Part shown: piece after piece, positions 1-8,433 of the stretch
How the letters are laid out: every line of letters starts with the position of its first letter
How positions within the stretch are numbered: the first letter of the stretch is position 1
Assembly: GCF_947503125.1 (NCBI RefSeq)
Contig: NZ_CANNCR010000021.1
Location: 1 to 64,000 of the forward strand
DNA length: 64,000 nt
DNA from: an uncultured Metabacillus sp.
GTDB taxonomy: Bacteria; Bacillota; Bacilli; Bacillales; Bacillaceae
Reading direction: 5' to 3'
Position numbers and translations under genes: made by a program
The notes under the pieces: generated by a model
What the model saw: the letters and a program-made list of their open reading frames with translations, nothing else
Told to the model about the DNA's origin: nothing
The model's database searches: none

Positions 1-68
1 TGAGATTACTATTTGGTGTTAGTGAAATTTGGAGAATACACGAGTATTAGCGAGAAAATTAAACTTTA

Positions 69-281
69 TTGAGGGAGGAGATAGAAATGATGTATTTAGA
101 CCGAAAAAACTTGCCGCCAACTTTCGGTGAATTGATCAAATTAGAAAGAGAAGAAGGATTAAAAGAAGGACTAAAAAATGGCCTGAGAAAAATCGCAAAA
201 AACATGCTTAAAGAGGGGTTCCCAATTGAAATGATAGCGAGGTTGACGGAGCTATCAGAAGAAGAGATTCGGAAGTTGTGA
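69..281 (+). pseudogene. C-terminal fragment of an Rpn/YhgA-family nuclease (transposase-like)
   Basis: The 70-residue frame has the tail typical of the Rpn family of PD-(D/E)XK recombination-promoting nucleases: a Glu/Lys-rich repeat (EGLKEGLKNGL) followed by a short helical motif ending in LSEEEIRKL. The catalytic N-terminal domain is absent: the same frame is closed by a TAA at 60-62 and no other frame in bases 1-60 restores it. A good AGGAGG-like site (72-79) precedes ATG 87, so a short peptide could still be translated, but a decayed remnant is the simpler reading. Family assignment rests on the tail motif only. It lies just upstream of the flagellar operon and has no obvious link to it. 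Confidence 0.5.
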
Positions 282-495
282 GGAGAGGGTGCGGGGAGAG
301 AACCGATTTCATGATCAAGTAAAAATAACTTCTACAATCAAGCAACCCATTCGCCAACACCGCGTTATACACTAGAAATATTCTTATGTCACTGTACATC
401 ATCTACAATTTCAATTTTCCTAAAGCTCCTATTACTTTACATATAGACACCTCTAACTTTACCTTATTCACTATAAAAATAGTTCACTCAACCCC

Positions 496-522
496 TAAAC
501 ATTCCCAAACAAAAACCGATAA
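496..522 (+). promoter_or_regulatory. Sigma-D (flagellar) promoter for flaG-fliD-fliS-fliT
   Basis: TAAA (496-499), a 15-nt spacer, then ACCGATAA (515-522) fits the sigma-D consensus TAAA-N15-GCCGATAT with one mismatch at each end of the -10 element. It lies 36 nt before the flaG start, and the downstream genes are late flagellar genes, the expected sigma-D targets. Confidence 0.7.
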
Positions 523-557
523 AAAAAGTAGACAACTACCCAATAGGAGTGTTACCC

Positions 558-950
558 ATGACTGTTGAAAACCTTTCTTCACAGCCTACACTTCATCGTA
601 AAGACAAAAACCATAAAATCGGCTCCATGGAGACCTTAAACAAACGTTTAATTGAAAATCAACAAGCAGCAAATCAGCCGTCTAAAGAAGAACTTGAAAA
701 GGTAGTTAAAAGCTTAAACGACTTTATCGATTCCTCAAGGACACATATTCAATTCAAATTACATGAAAAGCTAAACGAATACTATGTCACAATTGTAGAC
801 GACCAAACGCAGGAAGTTGTCCGCGAAATTCCATCAAAGAAGCTTCTTGATGTCTATGCAGCGGTGACAGAGTTTATCACAATCTTAACGGGCAGTAAAG
901 CCCCCACGTCAAGATTCAAGAGAAGCTCAAAGAAGATAAGTGGAGGCTAA
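558..950 (+). CDS. flaG: FlaG-family flagellar protein
   Basis: FlaG (YvyC-like) proteins are encoded just before fliD and influence flagellar filament assembly or length. The core block IQFKLHEKLNEYYVTIVDD through VVREIPSKKLLDVYAA is the FlaG signature; the first ~60 residues are a variable linker. A GTG at 549 would overlap the Shine-Dalgarno TAGGAG (544-549), so ATG 558 (MTVENL) is chosen. The product is 130 residues, about 20 longer than B. subtilis YvyC as I recall it, because it ends in a basic tail (RFKRSSKKISGG) instead of the usual short acidic end. It is first in a run with fliD, fliS and fliT under a sigma-D-like promoter. Confidence 0.85.
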   Translation: MTVENLSSQPTLHRKDKNHKIGSMETLNKRLIENQQAANQPSKEELEKVVKSLNDFIDSSRTHIQFKLHEKLNEYYVTIVDDQTQEVVREIPSKKLLDVYAAVTEFITILTGSKAPTSRFKRSSKKISGG

Positions 951-981
951 CTGCCCGTAAAGATCTGATAAGTCTCGCTAA

Positions 982-1015
982 CCATCAGTGGGAGATGGAG
1001 AAACCCCCCTGATGG
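982..1015 (+). repeat. Intergenic hairpin between flaG and fliD
   Basis: CCATCAGTGGG (982-992) and CCCCCTGATGG (1005-1015) form an 11-bp stem with one mismatch and a 12-nt loop. No T-run follows, so it is not a standard terminator. It may be a processing or stability element that uncouples flaG from fliD expression, or an intergenic palindromic repeat. Confidence 0.5.
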
Positions 1016-1072
1016 AAGTCTCGCTTTATCGGATTAATCGTAGATAAAAAAATATAGGAGGTGCTTGCGGAC

Positions 1073-2632
1073 ATGGCAATTCGAATCGGCGGTTTAGCCA
1101 GTGGCATGGACATTGACACCATTGTGAGTGATTTAATGAAAGCGGAGCGTATGCCATTGGATAAGCTCACCCAAAGAAAACAGATTTTAGAATGGCAGCG
1201 AGATGATTACAGAGACATGAATAAGCTGTTAAAAGAGCTGGATGACATGCTGTTCATTAATCAAAACAGTGTTGGCAGGGAAGCGACTTTTTTAAAGAAG
1301 TCTGTTACAAGCTCTGATGAATCAAAGGTAACGGCAAAAGCAGTTAATGCGCAAACCAATGTTTCTGCCACGATTGACGTCTTAAGTTTGGCCAGTTCTT
1401 CTACATGGAAAACATCAGGCGATATTAACTACACCGCACAGGACATTGAATTAAAGTTTAAGGTAAAAGATCCTGGTGCGAATGAATATCGTTATACCTC
1501 GGTCAAACTTTCAGCAACCGATACATTAGATAATGTGATCAATAAAATTAATGCTTCGGGTCTTGGCGTAACCGCGATGAAGGAAAACATCAAAGTACCG
1601 AATACAGACCCTGCAGTCTACCAAGATACCATTGTTTTTACGAATAATAAAACAGGGGCTGGAGTAGAAATTGCAGTAGATGAACGTGATGCAGCTTTTG
1701 CGACCGCGACGAAAGACTTTATGAGCAGTCTTGGTTTTTCTTGGGGAGGAACCTCAGGCAATTTGTTAATAACCGACCAAAATGGACAAGACGCTACGAT
1801 CAAAGTAAACGGCTACGAAATGCAAAAAAGCTTAAATACCTTTACCATCAATGGCATTGAATACACTGCTAAAGGAGTCACAACACAAACAGTGGATGGT
1901 GTAACGACTTCAAGCCCTGTATCCGTCTCATCATCCACTGATGTCGATAGTATTTTTGATTCCATTGTCCAATTTGTTAATAAATACAATGAAGTCATTG
2001 AAAAAATAAACAATGAGCTATCGGAAGAACGCTATCGCGATTATCATCCCCTTACCGATGAACAAAGGGAGGCAATGGATGAGAAAACCATTGAGCTTTG
2101 GGAAGAAAAAGCCAAAAGTGGTTTGTTGAAAAATGATTCCATCCTTTCCAGCGGGTTAAATCAAATGCGAATGGACTTTTATACACCAGTTACCAATTCA
2201 ACCAATATCGAAGGATTCACACAGTTAGCCGAAATCGGAATCAGTACGTCCTCTAACTATTTAGAAAAAGGGAAATTAATCATCGATGAAGCCAAATTGC
2301 GGGAGAAGATTCAGGAAAACCCTTCTGCCATTTATCAATTATTCAATGCGGCTGGAGGGACAGAAGAGACGACCGGAATTGCTAAACGACTCCGTGAAAC
2401 AATTGATGGAACGATCAAAAACATTGAAGAAAAAGCGGGTAATTCGTTAAAAGTGAACAACCAGTTTACCATCGGACGAACTCTTAACTCGATCGAAGAC
2501 CAAATCGACCGTTTCGAAGACCGTCTCATCCAAATCGAAGACCGTTACTGGCGTCAATTCACTGCAATGGAAAAGGCGATACAGCAATCAAACTCGCAAA
2601 TGTCATATCTGATGCAGCAATTCTCAATGTAG
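1073..2632 (+). CDS. fliD: Flagellar filament capping protein FliD
   Basis: FliD (HAP2) forms the cap at the distal end of the filament and guides folding of exported flagellin. The N-terminus (MAIRIGGLASGMDIDTIVSD) and the following LMKAERMPLDKL block are the FliD_N signature. The C-terminal ~250 residues are the FliD_C domain with a helical end (LIQIEDRYWRQFTAMEKAI) that packs in the cap. The product is 519 residues, normal for Bacillaceae. The upstream GTG at 1061 lies inside the AGGAGGTG ribosome-binding site (1056-1063), so ATG 1073 is taken. It is followed after 18 nt by fliS, the flagellin export chaperone. Confidence 0.96.
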   Translation: MAIRIGGLASGMDIDTIVSDLMKAERMPLDKLTQRKQILEWQRDDYRDMNKLLKELDDMLFINQNSVGREATFLKKSVTSSDESKVTAKAVNAQTNVSATIDVLSLASSSTWKTSGDINYTAQDIELKFKVKDPGANEYRYTSVKLSATDTLDNVINKINASGLGVTAMKENIKVPNTDPAVYQDTIVFTNNKTGAGVEIAVDERDAAFATATKDFMSSLGFSWGGTSGNLLITDQNGQDATIKVNGYEMQKSLNTFTINGIEYTAKGVTTQTVDGVTTSSPVSVSSSTDVDSIFDSIVQFVNKYNEVIEKINNELSEERYRDYHPLTDEQREAMDEKTIELWEEKAKSGLLKNDSILSSGLNQMRMDFYTPVTNSTNIEGFTQLAEIGISTSSNYLEKGKLIIDEAKLREKIQENPSAIYQLFNAAGGTEETTGIAKRLRETIDGTIKNIEEKAGNSLKVNNQFTIGRTLNSIEDQIDRFEDRLIQIEDRYWRQFTAMEKAIQQSNSQMSYLMQQFSM

Positions 2633-2650
2633 GAAAAAGGAGTGTCAACT

Positions 2651-3052
2651 ATGGCCATGAATAACCCATACGCAGCCTACCAGCAAAATGCCGTCACAAC
2701 CGCTTCTCCAGGTGAGGTAACACTCATGCTGTACAATGGCTGTCTAAAATTTATTAAGCTTGCGGGTCAAGCGATGGAACATAAACAAATTGAAGTGAAA
2801 AACACAAATATCCAAAAGGCGCAAAAAATTATTACAGAACTGATGGTCACGTTAAATATGGATCTTGAAATCTCGAAAAATATGCAATTGATGTATGATT
2901 ACATCAATTACCGTTTAACCGAAGCGAATGTAAAGAATGATCTGTCCATCCTGCAAGAGGTTGAGGGGCTTGTTGTTGAGTTCCGTGATACGTGGAAGCA
3001 GGTTATTCAATTGGCGCGTGCGCAGCAGCATGCTCAAGGTGGACAAGCGTAG
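2651..3052 (+). CDS. fliS: Flagellar export chaperone FliS
   Basis: FliS binds the C-terminal helix of flagellin in the cytoplasm, prevents premature polymerisation and hands it to the export gate. The MNNPYAAYQQN N-terminus and the TLMLYNGCLKFIKLA helix are diagnostic. The product is 133 residues, a four-helix bundle size. A GTG at 2642 overlaps the AGGAG (2638-2642); ATG 2651 has 8-nt spacing and is preferred. The stop codon overlaps the start of fliT (TAGTG), which points to translational coupling. Confidence 0.95.
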   Translation: MAMNNPYAAYQQNAVTTASPGEVTLMLYNGCLKFIKLAGQAMEHKQIEVKNTNIQKAQKIITELMVTLNMDLEISKNMQLMYDYINYRLTEANVKNDLSILQEVEGLVVEFRDTWKQVIQLARAQQHAQGGQA

Positions 3053-3405
3053 TGAGCTCTATAGAAAAGGTATACGGCATAACCAAACAGTTATTTGAAC
3101 TCATGTCTCATCCGGTCATAAAAGATACAAGAGATGACGTGATTCAACGGATCACATCCATGCTTGATCACCGTGAAGAGCTTTTAAAAGAGGTTCAACC
3201 TCCTTTTACAGAAAACGATAAGCGAGCTTTCGAGCAAATCGTAGCGTGGAATAAAGTGATCAACACCAAATTTACCGATCTTAAACAGCAAATTCAGCTC
3301 GACATGGTGCAATTAAAAAGGGCAAAGTCATCGAAGCAGCAATATGTTAATCCATATCAGCATGTCTCCACATCTGACGGCATGTTCTATGATAAGCGAA
3401 AATAG
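3052..3405 (+). CDS. fliT: Flagellar protein FliT (FliD chaperone type)
   Basis: This 117-residue, mostly helical and charged protein occupies the fliT position directly after fliS. FliT proteins act as export chaperones for the FliD cap protein. The start is GTG 3052, which shares its first G with the fliS TAG stop; a longer frame reaches back into fliS but overlaps it by 60 nt and has no ribosome-binding site. Sequence similarity within FliT is low, so the call leans on position and size. The C-terminal QQYVNPYQHVSTSDGMFYDKRK resembles the tails of Bacillus FliT. Confidence 0.8.
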   Translation: MSSIEKVYGITKQLFELMSHPVIKDTRDDVIQRITSMLDHREELLKEVQPPFTENDKRAFEQIVAWNKVINTKFTDLKQQIQLDMVQLKRAKSSKQQYVNPYQHVSTSDGMFYDKRK

Positions 3406-3415
3406 GTGAAAACCC

Positions 3416-3802
3416 ATGGTATCCTTAACAAATGATCAATATGAAATGCTTCACTACTATTACACTCTATTGAATACCATTGAAGAAGGCTTTGATTATG
3501 TCATTGAAAGCTTTACGAATTTAGAGTTAACAGAGGGTGATAGTCTATTTAAAGATATCCTATCGGCCTTTTATCATATCGACTTATCACACCTGACATT
3601 ATATGCTTTTTTAGAGGAAGAAACCGGGATGATTGAGGAAATGCAGAAGTTCGATCAGGTGATTTTAACATTAGATCGGGAGGCTGCCATCTTTACAACG
3701 ATTGAACAGCACCATGATTTTGTAAAAAATCAATTATTTCCTGCATTTTTAGCCTGGAAGGAAATGGTCCAAGCCAAGCTGCAGCCATATATTGTTCATT
3801 AA
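3416..3802 (+). CDS. Uncharacterised small helical protein at the end of the flagellar operon
   Basis: A 128-residue acidic, predicted all-helical protein begins 10 nt after fliT and is closed by a terminator, so it should be cotranscribed with flaG-fliD-fliS-fliT. I recognise no named domain. Hydrophobic and aromatic residues recur in heptad-like spacing (MLHYYYTLLNTIEEGFDYVI; FLAWKEMVQAKL), consistent with a small helix bundle like FliS or FliT. A role as a further flagellar chaperone or export partner is inference from position only. The ribosome-binding site (AGGTGAA) is weak. Confidence 0.75.
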   Translation: MVSLTNDQYEMLHYYYTLLNTIEEGFDYVIESFTNLELTEGDSLFKDILSAFYHIDLSHLTLYAFLEEETGMIEEMQKFDQVILTLDREAAIFTTIEQHHDFVKNQLFPAFLAWKEMVQAKLQPYIVH

Positions 3803-3832
3803 AAAACTCGTCATTACCGTGGCGAGTTTTTT
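3802..3832 (+). terminator. Terminator of the fliD operon
   Basis: AAAACTCGTC and GGCGAGTTTT form a stem around the loop ATTACCGT-G, ending in a T-run. It ends the flagellar operon before the separately promoted hpf gene. Confidence 0.85.
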
Positions 3833-3935
3833 CATATCCATTCATGTAGGCGCATATATTATTACACTTAATCCTGTATTTACAAAAATTAAACAAATCT
3901 CAACAATTTTCACAAAAAAAATATGAAAATTTTAC

Positions 3936-3971
3936 GTTTAAGCAGGAGACGAGCAAGGGAATATAGAATTA
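3936..3971 (+). promoter_or_regulatory. Overlapping sigma-B-like and sigma-H-like promoter of hpf
   Basis: GTTTAA (3936-3941), 15 nt, GGGAAT (3957-3962) resembles the sigma-B consensus GTTTAA-N12-14-GGGWAW with a spacer one base long. GCAGGAGAC (3942-3950), 12 nt, ATAGAATTA (3963-3971) resembles the sigma-H consensus. B. subtilis yvyD/hpf is known to be under sigma-B and sigma-H, which supports the reading; both matches are imperfect. Confidence 0.55.
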
Positions 3972-4008
3972 AGTATACATAGCTTTATCATAAAGGAGGA
4001 GTTCAATC

Positions 4009-4569
4009 ATGAGATATAACGTCAGAGGGGAAAACATTGAAATAACTCCAGCATTACGAGAGTATGCAGAAAAGAAAATTGGTAAGCTTGAGAAATACTT
4101 TGAAGAGTCAGTTGAGGCAAATGTGAATGTCAATCTTAAATTTTATAATGATCAAGAGTCTAAAATAGAGGTAACGATCCCTATGACAGATCTTGTGCTA
4201 CGTGCAGAGGAGCACCATGAGGATATGTACGCAGCCATCGATCTTGTTGTCAATAAATTAGAACGTCAAATTCGTAAGCATAAAACAAAGGTCAACCGCA
4301 AGCTGCGCGAGCAAGGTGCTCCAAAGTTTGTGTTTAGCAATAATCAATCAGAGGAAGAAAGTGCAGCTGTCTTAGACTTGGAAGAGCCACAAGAGGTTGT
4401 CCGGACAAAGCGATTTAACTTAAAGCCGATGGACAGTGAGGAAGCGATTCTGCAAATGGACATGCTTGGACATAACTTCTTCGTCTATACAGACTCAAAA
4501 ACAAATAAAACAAATGTAGTTTATAAACGAAAAGACGGGAAATACGGCTTAATTGAGCCTTACGTATAA
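4009..4569 (+). CDS. hpf: Long-form ribosome hibernation promoting factor
   Basis: Long HPF binds the 30S decoding region and, through its C-terminal domain, dimerises ribosomes into inactive 100S particles in stationary phase or stress. Residues 1 to ~100 are the S30AE/RaiA domain (MRYNVRGENIEITPALREYAEKKIGKLEKYF start), then a linker, then the long-form dimerisation domain (KRFNLKPMDSEEAILQMDML to IEPYV). The 186-residue length matches the long form. A strong AAAGGAGGAG precedes the ATG. It stands alone between two terminators and just upstream of secA at the usual Bacillus locus, with only the rbsK insertion between. Confidence 0.96.
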   Translation: MRYNVRGENIEITPALREYAEKKIGKLEKYFEESVEANVNVNLKFYNDQESKIEVTIPMTDLVLRAEEHHEDMYAAIDLVVNKLERQIRKHKTKVNRKLREQGAPKFVFSNNQSEEESAAVLDLEEPQEVVRTKRFNLKPMDSEEAILQMDMLGHNFFVYTDSKTNKTNVVYKRKDGKYGLIEPYV

Positions 4570-4575
4570 AAAGCG

Positions 4576-4604
4576 ACAGCGCCTAACGGGCGCTGTTCTT
4601 CGTT
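4576..4604 (+). terminator. Terminator between hpf and rbsK
   Basis: ACAGCGCC (4576-4583), loop TAACG, GGCGCTGT (4589-4596) is a perfect 8-bp GC-rich stem followed by TCTTCGTTT. The T-run is weak, so some readthrough into rbsK (16 nt downstream) is possible. Confidence 0.65.
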
Positions 4605-4619
4605 TAGAAAGGAGAAAAG

Positions 4620-5525
4620 ATGAACAAACCAAAAATTACCGTTATCGGAAGCATCAATATGGATTTGGTAACGAAAACAAATAAGATTCCAAAGATCGGG
4701 GAGACCGTTATAGGCGACTCCTTTTTCACCATACCAGGCGGGAAAGGTGCGAACCAGGCAGTCGCCGCAGCAAGACTGGGTGCTGAGGTTACGATGCTTG
4801 GATATGTAGGAGAGGACGCCTTTGGCCAAGAATTAAAGCAGCATCTTTCTGCCGAAGGAATCAATAGCGAGCATATCCAAACTATCCCTGCCACCTCAAC
4901 AGGCATTGCCGCGATCACATTATCAGAAGGGGATAACAGCATAATCGTCGTTCCCGGTGCTAATTCTCACGTAACATCTGAATTCGTTCGCCAGTCTGAA
5001 AGTCTAATTGCCAAAAGTGATATCATCATCCTCCAGCTTGAAATTCCTTTGACATCAGTTATCGAGGCTATAACAATCGCGAAAAAACATCATGTGTCCG
5101 TGATCTTAAACCCAGCACCGATTCAACAACTGCCGAAAAGCCTTGTGCTACAAGCTGACTACATAACCCCTAATGAGCATGAAGAAGAGCAGCTTTTATC
5201 AGCCAATGATTTAACGAAAGAAGAGATAAGGGAACTCAAGCAAAAATGCATCGTCACAAAGGGTGCAAAAGGCGTCCAGCTTTATCAGGATGGTAAAGAA
5301 CTAATCCCGGGCTTTCAAGTAAATGCAATTGACTCAACTGGCGCCGGCGACTGCTTCAACGGAGCATTAGCCGTTTCCATCAGCAAAGGTGCAACTCTAA
5401 AAGCAGCCTGCCAATTTGCCAATGCCGCCGCAGCACTTTCCGTAACAAAGCTCGGCGCACAATCAGGCTTGCCAACTTTAGAAGAAGTTGAGTCGTTTTT
5501 GGGTGAAAGTCTCCGACAGGTTTAA
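4620..5525 (+). CDS. rbsK: Ribokinase (PfkB-family sugar kinase)
   Basis: Phosphorylates D-ribose to ribose-5-phosphate with ATP. The N-terminal KITVIGSINMDLVTKTNKIPKIGETV and the PGGKGANQAVAAARLGA motif match ribokinases; the PfkB signature with catalytic Asp is in DSTGAGDCFNGALA (about residues 238-251). The length of 301 residues is typical. In B. subtilis rbsK lies in rbsRKDACB; here it stands alone between hpf and secA, with no ribose transporter or rbsR in the window. ATG 4620 follows AGAAAGGAG closely. No promoter of its own is obvious, so it may depend on leak through the weak terminator after hpf. Other PfkB pentose or nucleoside kinases are possible but less likely. Confidence 0.88.
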   Translation: MNKPKITVIGSINMDLVTKTNKIPKIGETVIGDSFFTIPGGKGANQAVAAARLGAEVTMLGYVGEDAFGQELKQHLSAEGINSEHIQTIPATSTGIAAITLSEGDNSIIVVPGANSHVTSEFVRQSESLIAKSDIIILQLEIPLTSVIEAITIAKKHHVSVILNPAPIQQLPKSLVLQADYITPNEHEEEQLLSANDLTKEEIRELKQKCIVTKGAKGVQLYQDGKELIPGFQVNAIDSTGAGDCFNGALAVSISKGATLKAACQFANAAAALSVTKLGAQSGLPTLEEVESFLGESLRQV

Positions 5526-5624
5526 TAGCTGAAAATAAGAAGGTTCGGTAAATGACGGACAGCCTCAAAAAATTGGGGACTGTCCCCATCTATAGATGTC
5601 CTCCTCCTTAGACACTTGCCATTG

Positions 5625-5653
5625 TTGTACCTCCCCATAAATAGTGCTAAAAT
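5625..5653 (+). promoter_or_regulatory. Sigma-A promoter of secA
   Basis: TTGTAC (5625-5630), 17-nt spacer, TAAAAT (5648-5653) with an extended TGC just before the -10. It lies about 70 nt upstream of the secA start. Confidence 0.6.
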
Positions 5654-5721
5654 AAAGAAGAGTTTATTTTAATTAACGTAGGAAATGAATTATTCACTCT
5701 ACACACAGAGGAGCGTTATGA

Positions 5722-8232
5722 ATGCTTGGAATTTTAAATAAGGTGTTTGATTTTAACAAACGAGTGTTAAATCGTTATGAAAAGATGGCTGATCAGATTG
5801 ATGCCTTAAGCGGTAAGATGAGCAGCTTATCAGATGAAGAGCTTAAAGCAAAAACAGAAGAATTTAAAGGTCGTTTAGCGAAAGGCGAAACGCTTGATGA
5901 TCTATTAATAGAGGCTTTTGCTGTTGTGCGTGAAGCAGCGAAGCGTGTGCTAGGCTTATATCCTTACAAGGTTCAGCTTATGGGGGGAATTTCCCTTCAT
6001 GAAGGAAATATATCGGAGATGAAAACAGGGGAAGGGAAAACCTTAACTTCTACAATGCCTGTTTATTTAAACGCGCTTTCTGGCGAAGGTGTGCATGTTG
6101 TAACTGTCAATGAATACTTAGCAGGCCGTGATGCACGTGAAATGGGACAAATTTTTGAATTCCTTGGCATTACTGTTGGTCTTAACTTAAATTCCTTAAA
6201 CAAGGATGAAAAGCGTGAAGCCTATGCAGCAGATGTTACCTACTCAACAAATAATGAGCTTGGCTTCGATTATCTTCGTGACAATATGGTGCTTTACCGT
6301 GAGCAAATGGTACAGCGTCCGCTCAACTTCGCCATCATTGATGAGGTTGACTCGATCTTAGTCGATGAAGCGAGAACACCGCTTATCATTTCGGGACAAG
6401 CTGCAAAATCCACTAAGCTTTATCTTCAAGCAAATGGATTTGTCCGTCAACTTAAGCAAGAAGAGGACTATACGTACGATGTAAAAACAAAGGCCGTTCA
6501 GCTGACAGAGGACGGAATTACAAAGGCTGAAAAGGCGTTTGGCATTGATAATCTATTTGATATTTCTCATGTAGCATTAAATCACCATATCAACCAAGCA
6601 TTAAAAGCCCACTTCGTTATGCAGCGCGACGTGGATTATGTTGTGGAAGAAGAGCAGGTTGTCATCGTTGATTCCTTTACGGGTCGTCTCATGAAGGGCC
6701 GCCGCTACAGTGATGGTCTCCACCAAGCGATTGAAGCAAAAGAGGGTCTTGAAATTCAAAACGAAAGCATGACACTTGCAACAATTACATTCCAAAACTA
6801 CTTCCGGATGTATAAAAAGCTTGCCGGTATGACCGGTACAGCGAAAACAGAGGAAGAAGAGTTCCGCAATATTTATAATATGCAGGTTGTTGCAATCCCG
6901 ACGAACAAGCCGGTTACCCGTGATGACCGACCTGATTTAGTTTACCGTACAATGGAAGGGAAATTCCGTGCGGTTGTTGAGGATGTTAAGCAGCGACATG
7001 ACCTTGGTCAGCCTGTATTAGTTGGTACGGTTGCTGTTGAAACCTCTGAATTAATTTCCCAGCTTCTGAAGAAAAAGGGTGTACCGCATCATGTATTGAA
7101 TGCGAAAAACCATGAAAAAGAAGCGGAGATCATCGAAAATGCCGGTCAGCTTGGTGCTGTAACTATTGCTACCAATATGGCAGGCCGTGGTACTGATATT
7201 AAGCTTGGCGACGGTGTTCGTGAAAAAGGCGGTCTTGCCGTTATCGGGACAGAGCGCCATGAATCACGCCGGATTGACAACCAGCTCCGCGGACGTTCTG
7301 GACGTCAAGGAGATCCTGGTGTGACGCAATTCTACCTTTCAATGGAAGATGAGCTGATGCGCCGCTTCGGTTCAGAAAATATGATGAATATGATGGACCG
7401 TCTTGGCATGGATGATACTCAGCCAATTCAAAGCAAAATCGTTTCACGTGCGGTTGAATCTGCGCAAAAACGTGTTGAAGGAAACAACTTTGATGCCCGT
7501 AAGCAGCTTCTCCAATATGACGATGTCTTGCGTCAGCAGCGTGAGGTTATTTATAAGCAGCGCTTTGAGGTTCTTGACTCTGAAAACCTGCGTGATATTG
7601 TCGAAAAAATGCTTGTGTCAACAATTGAGCGTACCGTAGCTTCCTATATGCCGCAGGATGAGGATGAGGAAAACTGGAACTTAGATGGCATTGTTGATTA
7701 TATGAATGCTAATATTCTTCAAGAGGGCGACCTTGAGTTAAATGACCTTCGCGGCCAGGACCCTGAAGAAATCATTGAGATGATCACCAAAAAGGCAAAA
7801 GACTATTACGATCAAAAAGAAGAGGATTTTGGTCCTGAGCAAATGCGTGAGTTTGAAAAGGTTATTCTTCTTCGCGCGGTTGATTCAAAATGGATGGATC
7901 ACATCGATGCGATGGATCAGCTTCGCCAAGGGATTCATTTACGTGCTTACGGGCAGACTGATCCGTTGCGTGAATACCAAATGGAAGGATTTGCGATGTT
8001 TGAAAACATGATTGCCGCAATTGAGGAAGATGTGGCGAAATACATCATGAAGGCGCAAATCCGCAATAACCTTGAGCGTCAAGAAGTGGCAAAAGGCCAG
8101 ACAGCCGTCCATCCAAAAGAAGGCGATGAAAAGCCAAAGAAAAAGCCGGCTCGCAAGGTCGTTGAAATTGGCCGAAATGAGCCATGCATCTGCGGCAGCG
8201 GCAAAAAATACAAAAACTGCTGCGGCCAATAA
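5722..8232 (+). CDS. secA: Preprotein translocase ATPase SecA
   Basis: SecA is the ATP-driven motor that pushes secretory preproteins through SecYEG at the membrane. The 836-residue product begins [21 protein letters not shown], has Walker A in MKTGEGKTL (about residue 100), the DEAD-like [14 protein letters not shown], the second nucleotide-binding fold with [13 protein letters not shown] and [21 protein letters not shown], and a C-terminal zinc-binding tail [13 protein letters not shown]. Length and order of domains are normal. AGAGGAGCG precedes ATG 5722. It has its own promoter and a terminator, followed by prfB as in B. subtilis. Confidence 0.99.
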   Translation: MLGILNKVFDFNKRVLNRYEKMADQIDALSGKMSSLSDEELKAKTEEFKGRLAKGETLDDLLIEAFAVVREAAKRVLGLYPYKVQLMGGISLHEGNISEMKTGEGKTLTSTMPVYLNALSGEGVHVVTVNEYLAGRDAREMGQIFEFLGITVGLNLNSLNKDEKREAYAADVTYSTNNELGFDYLRDNMVLYREQMVQRPLNFAIIDEVDSILVDEARTPLIISGQAAKSTKLYLQANGFVRQLKQEEDYTYDVKTKAVQLTEDGITKAEKAFGIDNLFDISHVALNHHINQALKAHFVMQRDVDYVVEEEQVVIVDSFTGRLMKGRRYSDGLHQAIEAKEGLEIQNESMTLATITFQNYFRMYKKLAGMTGTAKTEEEEFRNIYNMQVVAIPTNKPVTRDDRPDLVYRTMEGKFRAVVEDVKQRHDLGQPVLVGTVAVETSELISQLLKKKGVPHHVLNAKNHEKEAEIIENAGQLGAVTIATNMAGRGTDIKLGDGVREKGGLAVIGTERHESRRIDNQLRGRSGRQGDPGVTQFYLSMEDELMRRFGSENMMNMMDRLGMDDTQPIQSKIVSRAVESAQKRVEGNNFDARKQLLQYDDVLRQQREVIYKQRFEVLDSENLRDIVEKMLVSTIERTVASYMPQDEDEENWNLDGIVDYMNANILQEGDLELNDLRGQDPEEIIEMITKKAKDYYDQKEEDFGPEQMREFEKVILLRAVDSKWMDHIDAMDQLRQGIHLRAYGQTDPLREYQMEGFAMFENMIAAIEEDVAKYIMKAQIRNNLERQEVAKGQTAVHPKEGDEKPKKKPARKVVEIGRNEPCICGSGKKYKNCCGQ

Positions 8233-8254
8233 AAGCAAATAGAGATGAAAAAAT

Positions 8255-8285
8255 GAGAGAGGTGACCACCGCCTCTCTCTTGTTT
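8255..8285 (+). terminator. Terminator or hairpin after secA
   Basis: GAGAGAGG (8255-8262) pairs perfectly with CCTCTCTC (8272-8279) across a 9-nt loop, followed by TTGTTTG. The T-run is poor, so readthrough to prfB is likely. Confidence 0.6.
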
Positions 8286-8433
8286 GCGAAATATAAGAAT
8301 AAAAAGTAGTCGGTGCTCATCGGTCGCACCGATTCTGGCATCTGACCTCTGACTTCAGCACGAGAGTTATCTCAAAGTGAGAGGTTATGTTGATGCGAAA
8401 TAAATTATACAATTTAATCCTGAGGTGACGGAA

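Noticed and set aside
386-568. 60-codon open frame upstream of flaG
   Set aside because: No ribosome-binding site, low-complexity AT-rich translation, and it runs through the sigma-D promoter and the flaG start.
5575-5587. GGGGACTGTCCCC palindrome before secA as an operator
   Set aside because: Short, self-complementary and upstream of the recognised promoter; nothing links it to a regulator. It may be a remnant of an intergenic repeat.
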